A DNA stretch of 64,000 nucleotides from Colwellia sp. MB3u-45. GTDB lineage: Bacteria; Pseudomonadota; Gammaproteobacteria; Enterobacterales; Alteromonadaceae. The notes below the pieces were generated by a model. That model was given only the letters and a program-made list of their open reading frames with translations. It searched no databases and had not been told where the DNA came from. Both the position numbers and the translations under genes were made by a program. This document shows positions 36,958 through 45,864 of the stretch, piece by piece. The DNA lies in assembly GCF_014077005.1 (NCBI RefSeq), contig NZ_JACGVC010000053.1, positions 248,001 to 312,000 of the forward strand, given 5' to 3'. Position 1 is the first letter of the stretch, and every line of letters begins with the position of its first letter.

Positions 36958-39113
36958 AAACACTAGAAAATGAACATTTGCTATCAACAAATGGTGAAAT
37001 AGATTTAAAAGAAATTTTAACGCCACTTTGGGCGGGCCGTTGGAAAATTTTATTTTTTACCTTAGTGATCACTTGTTTGACCACCTTTTATACTTCATTA
37101 CTCAAGCCTTCATATCGTGCTAGCGCTATTTTGCAAATCGGTACCAATAAGCCAGCCAATACATTGTCTATTAACAATGCCTTTAATGAATCAAACGCTA
37201 GTAAGGAGCAGATTCAAACACAGTTCGAATTATTACGCTCGCGTAAGTTCGCCGAACGGGTAATATCTCAGTTGGATTTGGTGCAACATCAAGCATTTAA
37301 TAGTGGGAAATATAATGACAAACTGGCCATTTTTGCTCGAATTGGCCAGCGCAGTGCGACGGCGTCAGTGAGTGATCTTGTTGGCCAATTTCAACAAAAT
37401 TTAAGTATTGCTCCTATTGTCGGTACTGAGCTAGTGAATATATCTTATGGGTCTTATTCGCCCCAGTTGTCACAAGAAATAGCCAATCAGGTGGGTATTA
37501 CTTACCTGGAGTATCAAGACGAAATTCATAGTGCCTCAAAAGAAACCACCTCTGATTGGTTGGTTAATCAACTTGAAGAGCTGGGAAAAAAGTTGCAAAA
37601 CTCAGAGCTGTCGTTACAAGCCTATCGAGAAGCTGAGGGTATTGTTGATATCCATGGCGTTGTTGGTCTAGTTGGCGCTAAATTAACCGAGTTAAGCTCT
37701 GCAGCACTTAAAGCGACAAAAGTAGCAGACGACCTCGCGATTTCTTATCAAGACATTCAACAGCACAAGGGGGATATTAAAAAGTTAAGCGATTTACCTG
37801 AAATTAGTAGTCATGCCACGTTAATGCAATTACGTCAAACTAAAGAAAAAATTGAACGTAAAATGTTTGAACTATCCCAGCGTTACGGCCCCAAGCATCC
37901 TAAAAAAATTGCTGTTCATGCCGAATTAATCGCCCTTAACAAAGGCATTGTGGAACAAGTTCTCGATATTGTTATTGCCATAGAAAAAGAATATTTTAGT
38001 GCGGTAGAAAGAGTCAATGGCACAAAGCAGCGGTTGGCGACTGCGAAAAAAGATTACTTACGTTTAAGTCGTTTACAAAATAAATTTTCGCAGCTCAGCC
38101 GTGAAGTTGACACTAACAAAGAGCTTTATAGCAATTATTTGGTGCGCTTAAAAGCAGCTGATGCTATGGATAACTACAAAGCGAATTTTTATGTGCGCTT
38201 TATTGATAAGGCAATTGTGCCCAAAAGCCCGTTTGCTCCTAAGAAGTCTTTGATGATAGTGCTGGCGTTTCTCCTCGCCATTATGTTGAGCTCTATTATT
38301 ATTATTATGCGTGAATTCTTAATGGATACACTTAACTCTCGACACAAACTGGATAATTTCAATGAAGCACCCATTATTGCGGTTTTACCAAAAATTCAGG
38401 CGAGTTCACAGGCACTAAAAGACGACAGCTACAGCACGGACAATCGCTTTACAGAAGCTATTCGCACCTTACGAACCGCCTTACTATTTAACAGTGAAAC
38501 CACCCCAGCTAAAATAATTGCCGTTACCTCTTCAGTGCCCAGTGAAGGCAAGTCTACTGTTGCTCTTCATCTTGCTCGCTCGTTTAGTGAGATGGAAAAG
38601 GTGCTACTTATTGAAGCGGACATGCGCCACCCGACCATAGCTAAAAATATGAATTTGAATGAATATCGTCCAGGTCTTTCAAATTTGTTGGCCAACACAC
38701 ATCAAATTCATGAATGTATTATTCGTGATAAAAACGTCAAATTAGACATTTTGACTTCGGGCATTACCCCGGCTAACCCGCTGGTTTTTCTTTCTATGAA
38801 GCGCTTTAGCACGCTAATAAAGGTTTTTGGTAACTTTTATGACCGTATTATTATTGAAACTCCGCCGGTTAATGTCGTCAGTGATGCAGTGATTATCTCT
38901 AAATTAGTCGACAGTGTCTTATATGTTGTCCATGGTAATAAAACCAAGCGAGAACAAATATCGGCGGGTCTTAAAATGCTGAAACAGGTTAATGCACCTA
39001 TTGAAGGTGTGGTGATTAACCACAGTGAAAATATTGCTACCGACGAATATCAGAATAAATATTACACTCAAGATCATAATATCATTAATCTTTCAGCAAG
39101 AAAGCGCGGTTAA
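36954..39113 (+). CDS. Wzc-like chain-length determinant and BY-kinase
   Basis: A 719-residue inner-membrane protein read from a TTG that overlaps the preceding stop; no ATG occurs near this N-terminus. A Wzz domain (IDLKEILTPLWAGRWKILFF, TM1 at about 31-52) is followed by a long periplasmic coiled coil and TM2 (about 428-448, preceded by the proline-rich PKSPFAPKK). The cytoplasmic tyrosine kinase (about 480-719) has Walker A VPSEGKSTVALHLA, Walker A' LLIEADMRHP, Walker B-like RIIIETPPV and a short tyrosine cluster DEYQNKYYTQD near the C-terminus. It would control polymer length and export by cycles of autophosphorylation. No cognate phosphatase or glycosyltransferase is adjacent. Confidence 0.92.
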   Translation: MKTLENEHLLSTNGEIDLKEILTPLWAGRWKILFFTLVITCLTTFYTSLLKPSYRASAILQIGTNKPANTLSINNAFNESNASKEQIQTQFELLRSRKFAERVISQLDLVQHQAFNSGKYNDKLAIFARIGQRSATASVSDLVGQFQQNLSIAPIVGTELVNISYGSYSPQLSQEIANQVGITYLEYQDEIHSASKETTSDWLVNQLEELGKKLQNSELSLQAYREAEGIVDIHGVVGLVGAKLTELSSAALKATKVADDLAISYQDIQQHKGDIKKLSDLPEISSHATLMQLRQTKEKIERKMFELSQRYGPKHPKKIAVHAELIALNKGIVEQVLDIVIAIEKEYFSAVERVNGTKQRLATAKKDYLRLSRLQNKFSQLSREVDTNKELYSNYLVRLKAADAMDNYKANFYVRFIDKAIVPKSPFAPKKSLMIVLAFLLAIMLSSIIIIMREFLMDTLNSRHKLDNFNEAPIIAVLPKIQASSQALKDDSYSTDNRFTEAIRTLRTALLFNSETTPAKIIAVTSSVPSEGKSTVALHLARSFSEMEKVLLIEADMRHPTIAKNMNLNEYRPGLSNLLANTHQIHECIIRDKNVKLDILTSGITPANPLVFLSMKRFSTLIKVFGNFYDRIIIETPPVNVVSDAVIISKLVDSVLYVVHGNKTKREQISAGLKMLKQVNAPIEGVVINHSENIATDEYQNKYYTQDHNIINLSARKRG

Positions 39114-39183
39114 CTGCACCTAATAGAGTTTATGCGAAGGCTATTTTTGCGTACAATAAGACAAATTTTTTATAGTCACTGTT

Positions 39184-40218
39184 ATGAAAACACGCGCTAA
39201 CTTCCCTCTACAAGCATTAAATAGCTTAAATGTGCCAGCCGTCACCGCTGAGATACTGTTCCCATCTACCGTTAAAGAACTGTTTGAAATAAACACGGAT
39301 AAAGCGCTCAGGTCTTATATTCTTGGTGAAGGTACAAACACCTTATTCTGCCAAGCGAAGGCGCCAACCATTATTAAGCCCAGCTTAATGGGTATTGAAG
39401 TCACTGAACACGATGAATATTTTCAGGTCAGTGCCGCTTGTGGTGAAAATTGGCATAACTTGGTTTTGTTTTGCAGTAATCGCGCTATATACGGTTTAGA
39501 AAATTTGGCCTTAATCCCTGGCAGTGTGGGGGCCGCGCCGGTACAAAATATCGGTGCTTATGGTATTGAGGTGAGTGACTTTATTGAACGTGTTACTTGG
39601 TTTGATTTTGCCAAGAAAAAGTTGATAGATTATAGTAACGCCGCCTGTCAATTTGGCTATCGTAACAGTATTTTTAAACAGGCATTAAACGGCAAAGGTA
39701 TTATTACCCAGGTGCATTTTTTATTGCCAAAAGCTTGGCAGCCAGTCGACAGTTATCAGGGCTTAAACACTATTATTGCCCCTGTGACTCCGCAGGCTAT
39801 TATGGCAAAAGTTATCCAGTTACGTCAGGCAAAACTACCTGAGCCTAAACTACTGCCTAATGCCGGCAGCTTTTTTAAAAATCCGCTGGTGAGTGAAGAT
39901 TTTTTTCATGCTTTACAGCAGCAGTATCCGAAGATGCCTTATTATCGACAACACAGTGGTGAAATAAAGTTAGCCGCAGGTTGGCTGATTGAGCAAGCCG
40001 GTCTTAAAGGTTTTCGTGACGGGGGTGTGGGGGTACATGAAAACCAGGCCTTAGTGATCATTAACTATGACAGTAAGCAGGGTGAGCATGTTGTCGCCTT
40101 GTCAGTCTATATTCAGGAAACAATCATGGCCAAATTTAATCTTCAATTGATACCAGAAGTTAGATTTATTGGCGCTGATGGTGAGCTAAGTCGTATCAAC
40201 ACAGGGTGTCAACAATGA
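39184..40218 (+). CDS. murB: UDP-N-acetylenolpyruvoylglucosamine reductase
   Basis: A 344-residue FAD enzyme making UDP-N-acetylmuramate in the cytoplasm. Visible motifs are LGEGTNTLF, the FAD-binding ALIPGSVGAAPVQNIGAYG, GYRNSIFK, the catalytic Ser in PNAGSFFKNP, and the C-terminal Glu in IPEVRFIG. The insert after FGYRNS is that of type I MurB, as in E. coli. Its stop overlaps the birA start (ATGA). murB-birA upstream of the tRNA/tuf array is the gammaproteobacterial order. Confidence 0.97.
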   Translation: MKTRANFPLQALNSLNVPAVTAEILFPSTVKELFEINTDKALRSYILGEGTNTLFCQAKAPTIIKPSLMGIEVTEHDEYFQVSAACGENWHNLVLFCSNRAIYGLENLALIPGSVGAAPVQNIGAYGIEVSDFIERVTWFDFAKKKLIDYSNAACQFGYRNSIFKQALNGKGIITQVHFLLPKAWQPVDSYQGLNTIIAPVTPQAIMAKVIQLRQAKLPEPKLLPNAGSFFKNPLVSEDFFHALQQQYPKMPYYRQHSGEIKLAAGWLIEQAGLKGFRDGGVGVHENQALVIINYDSKQGEHVVALSVYIQETIMAKFNLQLIPEVRFIGADGELSRINTGCQQ

Positions 40219-41189
40219 AAGCAATTCGTGAGCAGTTGATTAAAAAATTGGTTAAAGGTGAGTTTTTGTCGGGGCAAGCCATAGGCGAAGAGCTTGGCGT
40301 CAGTCGCGCGGCTATTTCAAAGCATATTAGTGCATTACAAGAAATGGGCTTTGATATTTTTAGTGTCACCGGCAAAGGCTATCGATTAGCCGAACCCATT
40401 GAACTGCTCAACGAAAGTCTCATCGTTGCAGAATTGGCCGAGCAAAATACTAGCGCCAAGGTAGAAGTTCATAACTTAATCGACTCAACTAATAGTTATT
40501 TAATGCGCCGTTTGCCGAACCAAAATGTTATCGGGCAAGTGTGTATTGCTGAATATCAAAGTGCTGGTCGAGGACGCAGGGGGCGACAATGGATTTCACC
40601 TTTTGGCTCACACATTTACTTGTCAATGTATTGGTATTTAGAACAAGGTATGTCAGCAGCCATGGGGTTAAGCGTTGTGGCGGCATTGGCGGTGAGTGAT
40701 GCAATAAAAGCACTTTATCAAGTGGATGTTGAATTGAAGTGGCCAAATGATATTTATTTCAATGGTGTTAAACTTGCTGGCATTTTAATTGATCTTGAAG
40801 GTCAAGCGATGGAGCCTTGTCATTGTGTTATTGGCATTGGCCTCAATATTAAAATGCCCGCCAAGAGTGCTGTATTAGTCGATCAACCCTGGATTGATTT
40901 GTCGAGCGCTATAGGTGTTGATATTGATCGAAACATGTTAGCGGCCAGCATCATTGCAGCCTTACATAGGCGTTTAAAAGTGCATAGCGAAACGGGCATC
41001 AATACTATGGTGACTCAGTGGCATGCACAAGATTTCTACATTAACAAACCTGTTGCTTTGATTACGGGTGAGAAAGTCACTCGGGGTATTTGTCGCGGTA
41101 TTAACGGCCAAGGGGCATTAATGTTGGAGGTAAATGGCCAAGTAAGTCCTGTGTATGGTGGTGAAGTTAGTCTAAGGGCTGGGTTATGA
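40215..41189 (+). CDS. birA: Biotin-protein ligase and biotin operon repressor
   Basis: The ATG at 40215 overlaps the murB stop and is chosen over the GTG at 40206 (324 residues). An N-terminal winged helix-turn-helix (about 15-55, GQAIGEELGVSRAAISKHISAL) precedes the ligase domain with the biotinyl-AMP loop AGRGRRGRQW and KWPNDIYFNGVKLAGILID. A C-terminal SH3-like domain completes the E. coli-type class II BirA. It biotinylates acetyl-CoA carboxylase BCCP and represses bio genes. It overlaps coaX by ATGA. Confidence 0.97.
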   Translation: MKAIREQLIKKLVKGEFLSGQAIGEELGVSRAAISKHISALQEMGFDIFSVTGKGYRLAEPIELLNESLIVAELAEQNTSAKVEVHNLIDSTNSYLMRRLPNQNVIGQVCIAEYQSAGRGRRGRQWISPFGSHIYLSMYWYLEQGMSAAMGLSVVAALAVSDAIKALYQVDVELKWPNDIYFNGVKLAGILIDLEGQAMEPCHCVIGIGLNIKMPAKSAVLVDQPWIDLSSAIGVDIDRNMLAASIIAALHRRLKVHSETGINTMVTQWHAQDFYINKPVALITGEKVTRGICRGINGQGALMLEVNGQVSPVYGGEVSLRAGL

Positions 41190-41920
41190 GGCTGTTAATT
41201 GATGTCGGTAATACCCAGGTAAAATATGTTTTTCAAGCATTGGGTGTTTCTGCGCCACTTTCTGACATTGTTTATCTCAACTATCACGCTTTTCAAGCAC
41301 AGTTATCGCAAGGTAAATTTTCACAAGTGAGCGAAGTTATTCTTGCTAACGTGCATGGTAGTGAAGTGCATGATGCGATCGAAAAGTGGGTAACAGACTA
41401 TAATATTGCTTTTGTACAAGTACAGAGTTCAGCAAGCGCGTTTGGAATATCCTCGTCTTATCAGCAGCCAGAAAGCCTAGGCGTTGATCGTTGGCTGGCT
41501 ATGATAGGGGCGAAACAGCTTTATCCACAAAATAACTTACTTATTATCGATGCTGGCACTGCGACAACGGTTGATCTGTTAGCGGCGAATGGTCAGCATT
41601 TTGGTGGCTGGATCATGCCGGGCGTACAAACCCTATTTGATAGTTTATTAACCCGCACCACTAAAATTATCGCCACACCTAAAGTTACCGCAAGTATATC
41701 TTTTGGTCAGGACAGCTCAAATTGTTTGAACCATGGTAGTTGGGCGATGACCATAGGGGCGGTTAAAGAAGCTATTATTCAAGCAAATAGTTTGTTAACA
41801 CTTGACAAGGTACTGATAACTGGCGGCAATGGTGAACAGATTGCAAAGCTAATGGCTGAGCACTGTCAACTTGAACCCAAGTTAGTTTTTCTTGGTTTAA
41901 GCTGTTTTCAAGCGCGTTAA
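41186..41920 (+). CDS. coaX: Type III pantothenate kinase
   Basis: A 244-residue ASKHA-fold enzyme that phosphorylates pantothenate at the start of CoA synthesis. The phosphate-1 motif LLIDVGNTQVKYVF, the segment ESLGVDRWLAMIGA and IIDAGTATTVDLL (phosphate-2) are characteristic. E. coli has the unrelated type I enzyme coaA at the same chromosomal position; here coaX takes its place, as in many marine gammaproteobacteria and Pseudomonas. Translationally coupled to birA. Confidence 0.96.
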   Translation: MRLLIDVGNTQVKYVFQALGVSAPLSDIVYLNYHAFQAQLSQGKFSQVSEVILANVHGSEVHDAIEKWVTDYNIAFVQVQSSASAFGISSSYQQPESLGVDRWLAMIGAKQLYPQNNLLIIDAGTATTVDLLAANGQHFGGWIMPGVQTLFDSLLTRTTKIIATPKVTASISFGQDSSNCLNHGSWAMTIGAVKEAIIQANSLLTLDKVLITGGNGEQIAKLMAEHCQLEPKLVFLGLSCFQAR

Positions 41921-42006
41921 GATCTGTGTTTATAGTTAAAAATTTGTGATTGTGGGTAAAAAACCATCAAACGCATAAAAACATGCTTATTATTTGCATT
42001 TTGCTG

Positions 42007-42035
42007 TTGCAAGCACGAAAACATTACTCTAGAAT
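42007..42035 (+). promoter_or_regulatory. Promoter of the tRNA-tuf operon
   Basis: TTGCAA (42007-42012), a 17-bp spacer and TAGAAT (42030-42035), followed by tcgcacc, a GC-containing discriminator typical of stringently controlled stable-RNA promoters. It lies 19 bp before the first tRNA. Confidence 0.7.
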
Positions 42036-42054
42036 TCGCACCACTTAATGTAGT

Positions 42055-42130
<76 letters not shown>

Positions 42131-42164
42131 TTAATACATTACTTGTAATGTGGTATTAAAATTT

Positions 42165-42249
42165 GGAGGGGTTCCCGAGTGGCCAAAGGGATCAGACTGT
42201 AAATCTGACGGCTCAGCCTTCGGTGGTTCGAATCCACCTCCCTCCACCA
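42165..42249 (+). tRNA. tyrU: tRNA-Tyr (anticodon GTA)
   Basis: An 85-base class II tRNA with a long variable arm, anticodon loop containing GTA (cagactgtaaatctg), T-arm ggtggttcgaatccacc and encoded CCA. Same place as E. coli tyrU. Confidence 0.97.
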
Positions 42250-42278
42250 TTTTAACAGAGATAATCTGATAGAATTTA

Positions 42279-42353
<75 letters not shown>

Positions 42354-42369
42354 GTCTTTATAGAGAAAT

Positions 42370-42445
42370 GCTGATATGGCTCAGTTGGTAGAGCGCACCC
42401 TTGGTAAGGGTGAGGTCGGCAGTTCGAATCTGCCTATCAGCACCA
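42370..42445 (+). tRNA. thrT: tRNA-Thr (anticodon GGT)
   Basis: A 76-base tRNA with acceptor gctgata/tatcagc, anticodon loop ttggtaa (GGT), T-arm gcagttcgaatctgc and encoded CCA. Last tRNA before tuf, as E. coli thrT. Confidence 0.97.
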
Positions 42446-42522
42446 CTTCTTTAGGCCTTCTATAGATTAATCAATGTTGACTAAGAAATTAATAGATTTA
42501 ATCTACCCAGAGGTACTTTAAG

Positions 42523-43707
42523 ATGGCTAAAGCAAAATTTGAACGTTTAAAACCGCATGTTAACGTTGGTACTATCGGTCACGTCGATCACGGTAAAACA
42601 ACTTTAACAGCCGCTATCTCTGCGGTATTAACTAAAGTTCACGGCGGTGAAGTTAAAGACTTCGCACAAATCGATAACGCTCCTGAAGAACGTGAACGTG
42701 GTATTACCATTAACACTTCTCACATTGAGTACGATACAGCTGCACGTCACTACGCGCACGTAGATTGTCCTGGTCACGCCGATTACATCAAAAACATGAT
42801 TACCGGTGCTGCACAAATGGATGGCGCTATCTTAGTAGTTGCTGCTACAGATGGTCCTATGCCACAAACACGTGAGCACATCTTGTTATCACGTCAAGTT
42901 GGCGTACCTTTCATCATAGTATTCATGAACAAATGTGATGTTGTTGATGATGATGAATTATTAGAATTAGTAGAAATGGAAGTTCGTGAACTTCTTTCTG
43001 AATATGACTTCCCAGGTGATGATTTACCGGTAATTCAAGGTTCAGCACTTGGCGCTCTTCAAGGCGACGAGAAATGGGAAGCGAAAGTAATCGAACTTGC
43101 TGATGCATTAGATAACTACATTCCAGAGCCAGAGCGTGCAATCGACGGAGCATTCATCATGCCTATCGAAGATGTATTCTCAATCTCAGGTCGTGGTACG
43201 GTTGTAACAGGTCGTGTTGAACGCGGTATTGTTAAAATCGGCGACGCAGTTGAAGTTGTTGGTATTCGTGACACACAAACATCTACTTGTACTGGTGTTG
43301 AAATGTTCCGTAAGCTTCTTGACGAAGGTCGTGCTGGCGAGAACTGTGGTGTTCTTCTTCGTGGTCTTAAGCGTGAAGACGTTGAACGTGGTCAAGTACT
43401 ATGTAAGCCTGGTTCAATTTTACCTCATACTAAGTTTGAGTCAGAAGTTTATGTACTAAGCAAAGATGAAGGTGGTCGTCATACGCCATTCTTTAAAGGC
43501 TACCGTCCACAGTTTTACTTCCGTACAACGGATATTACTGGTGCAGTAGAGCTTCCTGAAGGTGTTGAAATGGTAATGCCAGGCGACAACTTGAAGTTTG
43601 TTGTAGAGCTTATCAACCCAGTTGCGATGGATGAAGGTTTACGCTTCGCTATCCGTGAAGGTGGTCGTACAGTTGGTGCTGGTGTTGTATCTAAAATTAT
43701 TGCTTAA
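42523..43707 (+). CDS. tufB: Elongation factor Tu, copy 1 (tufB position)
   Basis: A 394-residue GTPase that delivers aminoacyl-tRNA to the ribosome. GTP-binding motifs [11 protein letters not shown] (G1), RGITINTSH (G2), DCPGHADY (G3), NKCDVVDD (G4) and the SAL segment (G5) are present. The protein is identical to the second copy at 60263. Co-transcription with the upstream tRNAs is likely, as in the E. coli thrU-tyrU-glyT-thrT-tufB operon. It is followed by two similar terminators. Confidence 0.99.
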   Translation: MAKAKFERLKPHVNVGTIGHVDHGKTTLTAAISAVLTKVHGGEVKDFAQIDNAPEERERGITINTSHIEYDTAARHYAHVDCPGHADYIKNMITGAAQMDGAILVVAATDGPMPQTREHILLSRQVGVPFIIVFMNKCDVVDDDELLELVEMEVRELLSEYDFPGDDLPVIQGSALGALQGDEKWEAKVIELADALDNYIPEPERAIDGAFIMPIEDVFSISGRGTVVTGRVERGIVKIGDAVEVVGIRDTQTSTCTGVEMFRKLLDEGRAGENCGVLLRGLKREDVERGQVLCKPGSILPHTKFESEVYVLSKDEGGRHTPFFKGYRPQFYFRTTDITGAVELPEGVEMVMPGDNLKFVVELINPVAMDEGLRFAIREGGRTVGAGVVSKIIA

Positions 43708-43729
43708 TTTTAGAAGACATTAACACGAT

Positions 43730-43758
43730 AAAAAAAAGACGCTTAGGCGTCTTTTTTG
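43730..43758 (+). terminator. Terminator 1 after tufB
   Basis: A 7-bp stem aagacgc/gcgtctt with loop ttag is flanked by an A-run and a T-run. An almost identical element follows tufA. Confidence 0.9.
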
Positions 43759-43866
43759 TTTTCTAGTTGAGCTATAGTGAAGTGGCAATAGGTCAATAGT
43801 TGTTGGTCTGGTATCTGCTGTTACCTTAACGTAACGTTGCTTGATTTTAGAACACGTTAAGGCGAT

Positions 43867-43894
43867 AAAAAAGCCGCTTAGTCGGCTTTTTTTT
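43867..43894 (+). terminator. Terminator 2 after tufB
   Basis: Stem agccg/cggct extended by A/T pairs, with a T8 tail. Its left flank (gattttagaacacgttaa) repeats the flank of terminator 1, so the two look like a diverged internal duplication. Confidence 0.85.
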
Positions 43895-43990
43895 GCAGAT
43901 TTTTGCGTGTCAATGTTATTTATAAAAGCCAATAAGCAGGGTGAAAAATCAAGGCTGATACAGCATCTAGTTAAAACTCGAAAATAGTCC

Positions 43991-44018
43991 TTGAGTAAAA
44001 TATTTTGATTAGTATAAT
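43991..44018 (+). promoter_or_regulatory. Promoter of tRNA-Trp-secE-nusG
   Basis: TTGAGT (43991-43996), a 16-bp spacer and a perfect TATAAT (44013-44018), then agcgcctc as a GC-rich discriminator. It lies 74 bp before the tRNA. Confidence 0.7.
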
Positions 44019-44092
44019 AGCGCCTCACTTCTAGAGTCTCTCTTAATTCCCAAACAACTAAGAATCACTCGGTAAGTGTAAGTACAGATTGA

Positions 44093-44169
44093 AGGGGTAT
44101 AGTTCCAATTGGTAGAACAGCGGTCTCCAAAACCGACGGTTGGGAGTTCGAATCTCTCTACCCCTGCCA
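44093..44169 (+). tRNA. trpT: tRNA-Trp (anticodon CCA)
   Basis: A 77-base tRNA with acceptor aggggta/tacccct, discriminator G, anticodon loop ctccaaa (CCA), T-arm gggagttcgaatctctc and encoded CCA. A tRNA-Trp just before secE is a common arrangement in gammaproteobacteria. Confidence 0.97.
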
Positions 44170-44277
44170 TTTTTGAGTAAAGTGCTTATTAATAAAATAA
44201 TAGGGGCTTTAGATTTTAACTCCGATTGTATCGGGGTGCTTTGTCTTAGATTAGACATGTAATTACGGGTAGTAGAT

Positions 44278-44661
44278 ATGAATGCAAGTACTGAAGCTGA
44301 ACCAAGTGGTTCATTTGATTTTTTAAAGTGGAGCGTAATCGTTTTACTTCTAGCTGGCGCTGTTTTTGGTAATTACATTTTTGCTGAACAATCAGTTCTC
44401 GTGCGCGCTATAGCGGTAGTTGCTGCTATTGTTATTGCAGGGCTTATTGCTATGCAAACAGTTAAAGGCCGTACAGCTGTAGCATTTGCTAAAGAGTCTC
44501 GTACTGAAGTACGCAAAGTGGTTTGGCCAACGCGTCAAGAAGCCGTGCAAACAACGGGTATAGTATTAGTAGCAACATTAATTATGTCTTTATTACTTTG
44601 GGGTTTAGATTCAGTTCTGTTCTGGGTTGTTGGATTAATTACTGGATTAAAAGTAGGTTAA
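44278..44661 (+). CDS. secE: Preprotein translocase subunit SecE
   Basis: A 127-residue inner-membrane subunit of SecYEG. Three TM segments are predicted (about 14-33, 40-60 and 92-122), as in E. coli. The conserved cytoplasmic amphipathic stretch ESRTEVRKVVWPTRQEAVQTT (about 77-97) precedes TM3 and is the part essential for clamping SecY. nusG starts 9 bp downstream. Confidence 0.97.
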   Translation: MNASTEAEPSGSFDFLKWSVIVLLLAGAVFGNYIFAEQSVLVRAIAVVAAIVIAGLIAMQTVKGRTAVAFAKESRTEVRKVVWPTRQEAVQTTGIVLVATLIMSLLLWGLDSVLFWVVGLITGLKVG

Positions 44662-44670
44662 GGTACCGTC

Positions 44671-45249
44671 ATGACTGAAGAAATTACAATTACAGATACG
44701 CCTGAAAAAAATAACAATCCTAAATTACGTTGGTATGTAGTCCAAGCGTTCTCTGGCTATGAAGGCCGTGTACAAAAAACATTGCTTGAGCATATTGGTA
44801 TTCATGGTTTAGAAGAAAAGTTTGGTGAAATTCTTGTGCCGACTGAAGAAGTTATTGAAATGCGCGCCGGGCAAAAGCGTAAAAGTTCACGTAAATTCTT
44901 TCCAGGCTATGTCTTAGTTCATATGGAATTAGACGATGAATCATGGCATTTAGTTAAAAGTGTGCCGCGTGTATTAGGTTTTATTGGTGGCACTAAAGAA
45001 AGACCAGCACCTATTTCACAAAAAGAGGCGGATCGCATTTTACAACGCCTTGAGGACACTGACAAACCTAAGCCTAAAACATTGTTCGAACCAGGTGAAG
45101 TGGTACGTGTTATTGACGGTCCATTTGCTGACTTTAATGGTGTGGTTGAAGAACTTGATTACGAGAAAAATCGTATTAAAGTCTCTGTGCTTATTTTTGG
45201 TCGTTCAACACCTGTTGATTTGGAATTTGGGCAAGTCGAAAAAGGCTAG
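44671..45249 (+). CDS. nusG: Transcription termination/antitermination factor NusG
   Basis: A 192-residue protein that binds RNA polymerase and couples it to Rho or to ribosomal S10. The N-terminal NGN domain ([51 protein letters not shown], about 20-125, given in sections) is followed by a C-terminal KOW domain ([21 protein letters not shown], about 138-192). It has about 10 extra N-terminal residues ([12 protein letters not shown]) compared with E. coli. The operon ends at a strong terminator 14 bp downstream. Confidence 0.97.
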   Translation: MTEEITITDTPEKNNNPKLRWYVVQAFSGYEGRVQKTLLEHIGIHGLEEKFGEILVPTEEVIEMRAGQKRKSSRKFFPGYVLVHMELDDESWHLVKSVPRVLGFIGGTKERPAPISQKEADRILQRLEDTDKPKPKTLFEPGEVVRVIDGPFADFNGVVEELDYEKNRIKVSVLIFGRSTPVDLEFGQVEKG

Positions 45250-45263
45250 CAATAAATATTCCC

Positions 45264-45295
45264 AAAAAAGCCAGAGTTTTTACTCTGGCTTTTTT
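45264..45295 (+). terminator. Intrinsic terminator after nusG
   Basis: A perfect 13-bp stem (45264-45276 / 45283-45295) with a 6-base loop and a T-run closes secE-nusG. Confidence 0.93.
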
Positions 45296-45302
45296 ATATC
45301 CT

Positions 45303-45640
45303 CTGATCTATGCCTTCTGCTTCAGTCCTGTCTTTTTTCTTCCTGTGCACTATTTTATTTATGTTTTTACAGGGAGGAAACAATGAGAAGGGAATGAGTA
45401 GAGACTGAAAAAATTTAAAGATGCCCTGATCTATACTTTCTCCTGTCGTCCTTCTTTTTTTCTTCCTGTTAATTATTTTATTATGTTTTTACAGGGAGGA
45501 AACAATGAGAAGGGAATGAGTAGAGACTTAAAAATTTAAAGATGCCCTGATCTATACTTTCTCCTGTCGTCCTTCTTTTTTTCTTCCTGTTAATTATTTT
45601 ATTATGTTTTTACAGGGAGGAAACAATCAGAAAAGAAGGC
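45303..45640 (+). repeat. Nearly threefold tandem repeat of about 121 bp between nusG and rplK
   Basis: Units start at 45303 (123 bp, diverged), 45426 (121 bp) and 45547 (about 94 bp, truncated). Units 2 and 3 are almost identical over their shared length. Each has a pyrimidine-rich segment ending tcttcctgt, an AT-rich loop, then acagggaggaaacaa followed in units 1 and 2 by atgagaagggaatga, a four-codon ORF (MRRE) behind a perfect Shine-Dalgarno. In unit 2 bases 45459-45469 can pair with 45491-45501, which would bury that Shine-Dalgarno. Unit 3 has atc in place of the atg. I do not recognise the element. It lies after the nusG terminator and before the rplK promoter. Confidence 0.9.
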
Positions 45641-45707
45641 GTAGATCCCCCCTTGGCTTACTGATAGCGCATTTCGGTCTTTTTTTATACAAATCAAGCA
45701 TCATGTC

Positions 45708-45737
45708 TTGCACTACCACCTTGTAATAATATATAAT
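45708..45737 (+). promoter_or_regulatory. Promoter of rplK operon
   Basis: TTGCAC (45708-45713), an 18-bp spacer and a perfect TATAAT (45732-45737), followed by the GC-rich discriminator ccgctgcc. The predicted leader is about 120 nt. Confidence 0.7.
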
Positions 45738-45745
45738 CCGCTGCC

Positions 45746-45784
45746 GATTTTATCTAATGATTTTATCTAATGATTTTATCTGAT
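45746..45784 (+). repeat. Three 13-bp tandem repeats in the rplK leader
   Basis: gattttatctaat occurs at 45746 and 45759, and gattttatctgat at 45772, immediately after the predicted transcription start. A short aaaatcgatttt palindrome follows (about 45791-45802). Confidence 0.8.
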
Positions 45785-45864
45785 GAATAAAAAATCGATT
45801 TTTTGTTAACGGGGAGCTGTTTTAAATCATCAGCGTTTGAACCCATACTAAAGGTATTAAAACC

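Noticed and set aside
43720..44028. Matching antisense ORFs after both tuf genes (here and 61437-61670) that encode similar peptides
   Set aside because: The similarity comes from the duplicated 3' flank. The frames cross two terminators and differ in length and ends.
44984..45397. 137-codon + ORF overlapping nusG and the first 121-bp repeat
   Set aside because: It is an out-of-frame shadow of nusG and runs through the nusG terminator; only its last four codons coincide with the MRRE mini-ORF.
45303..45640. CRISPR-like array
   Set aside because: The units are contiguous, about 121 bp long and have no spacers; no cas gene is present.
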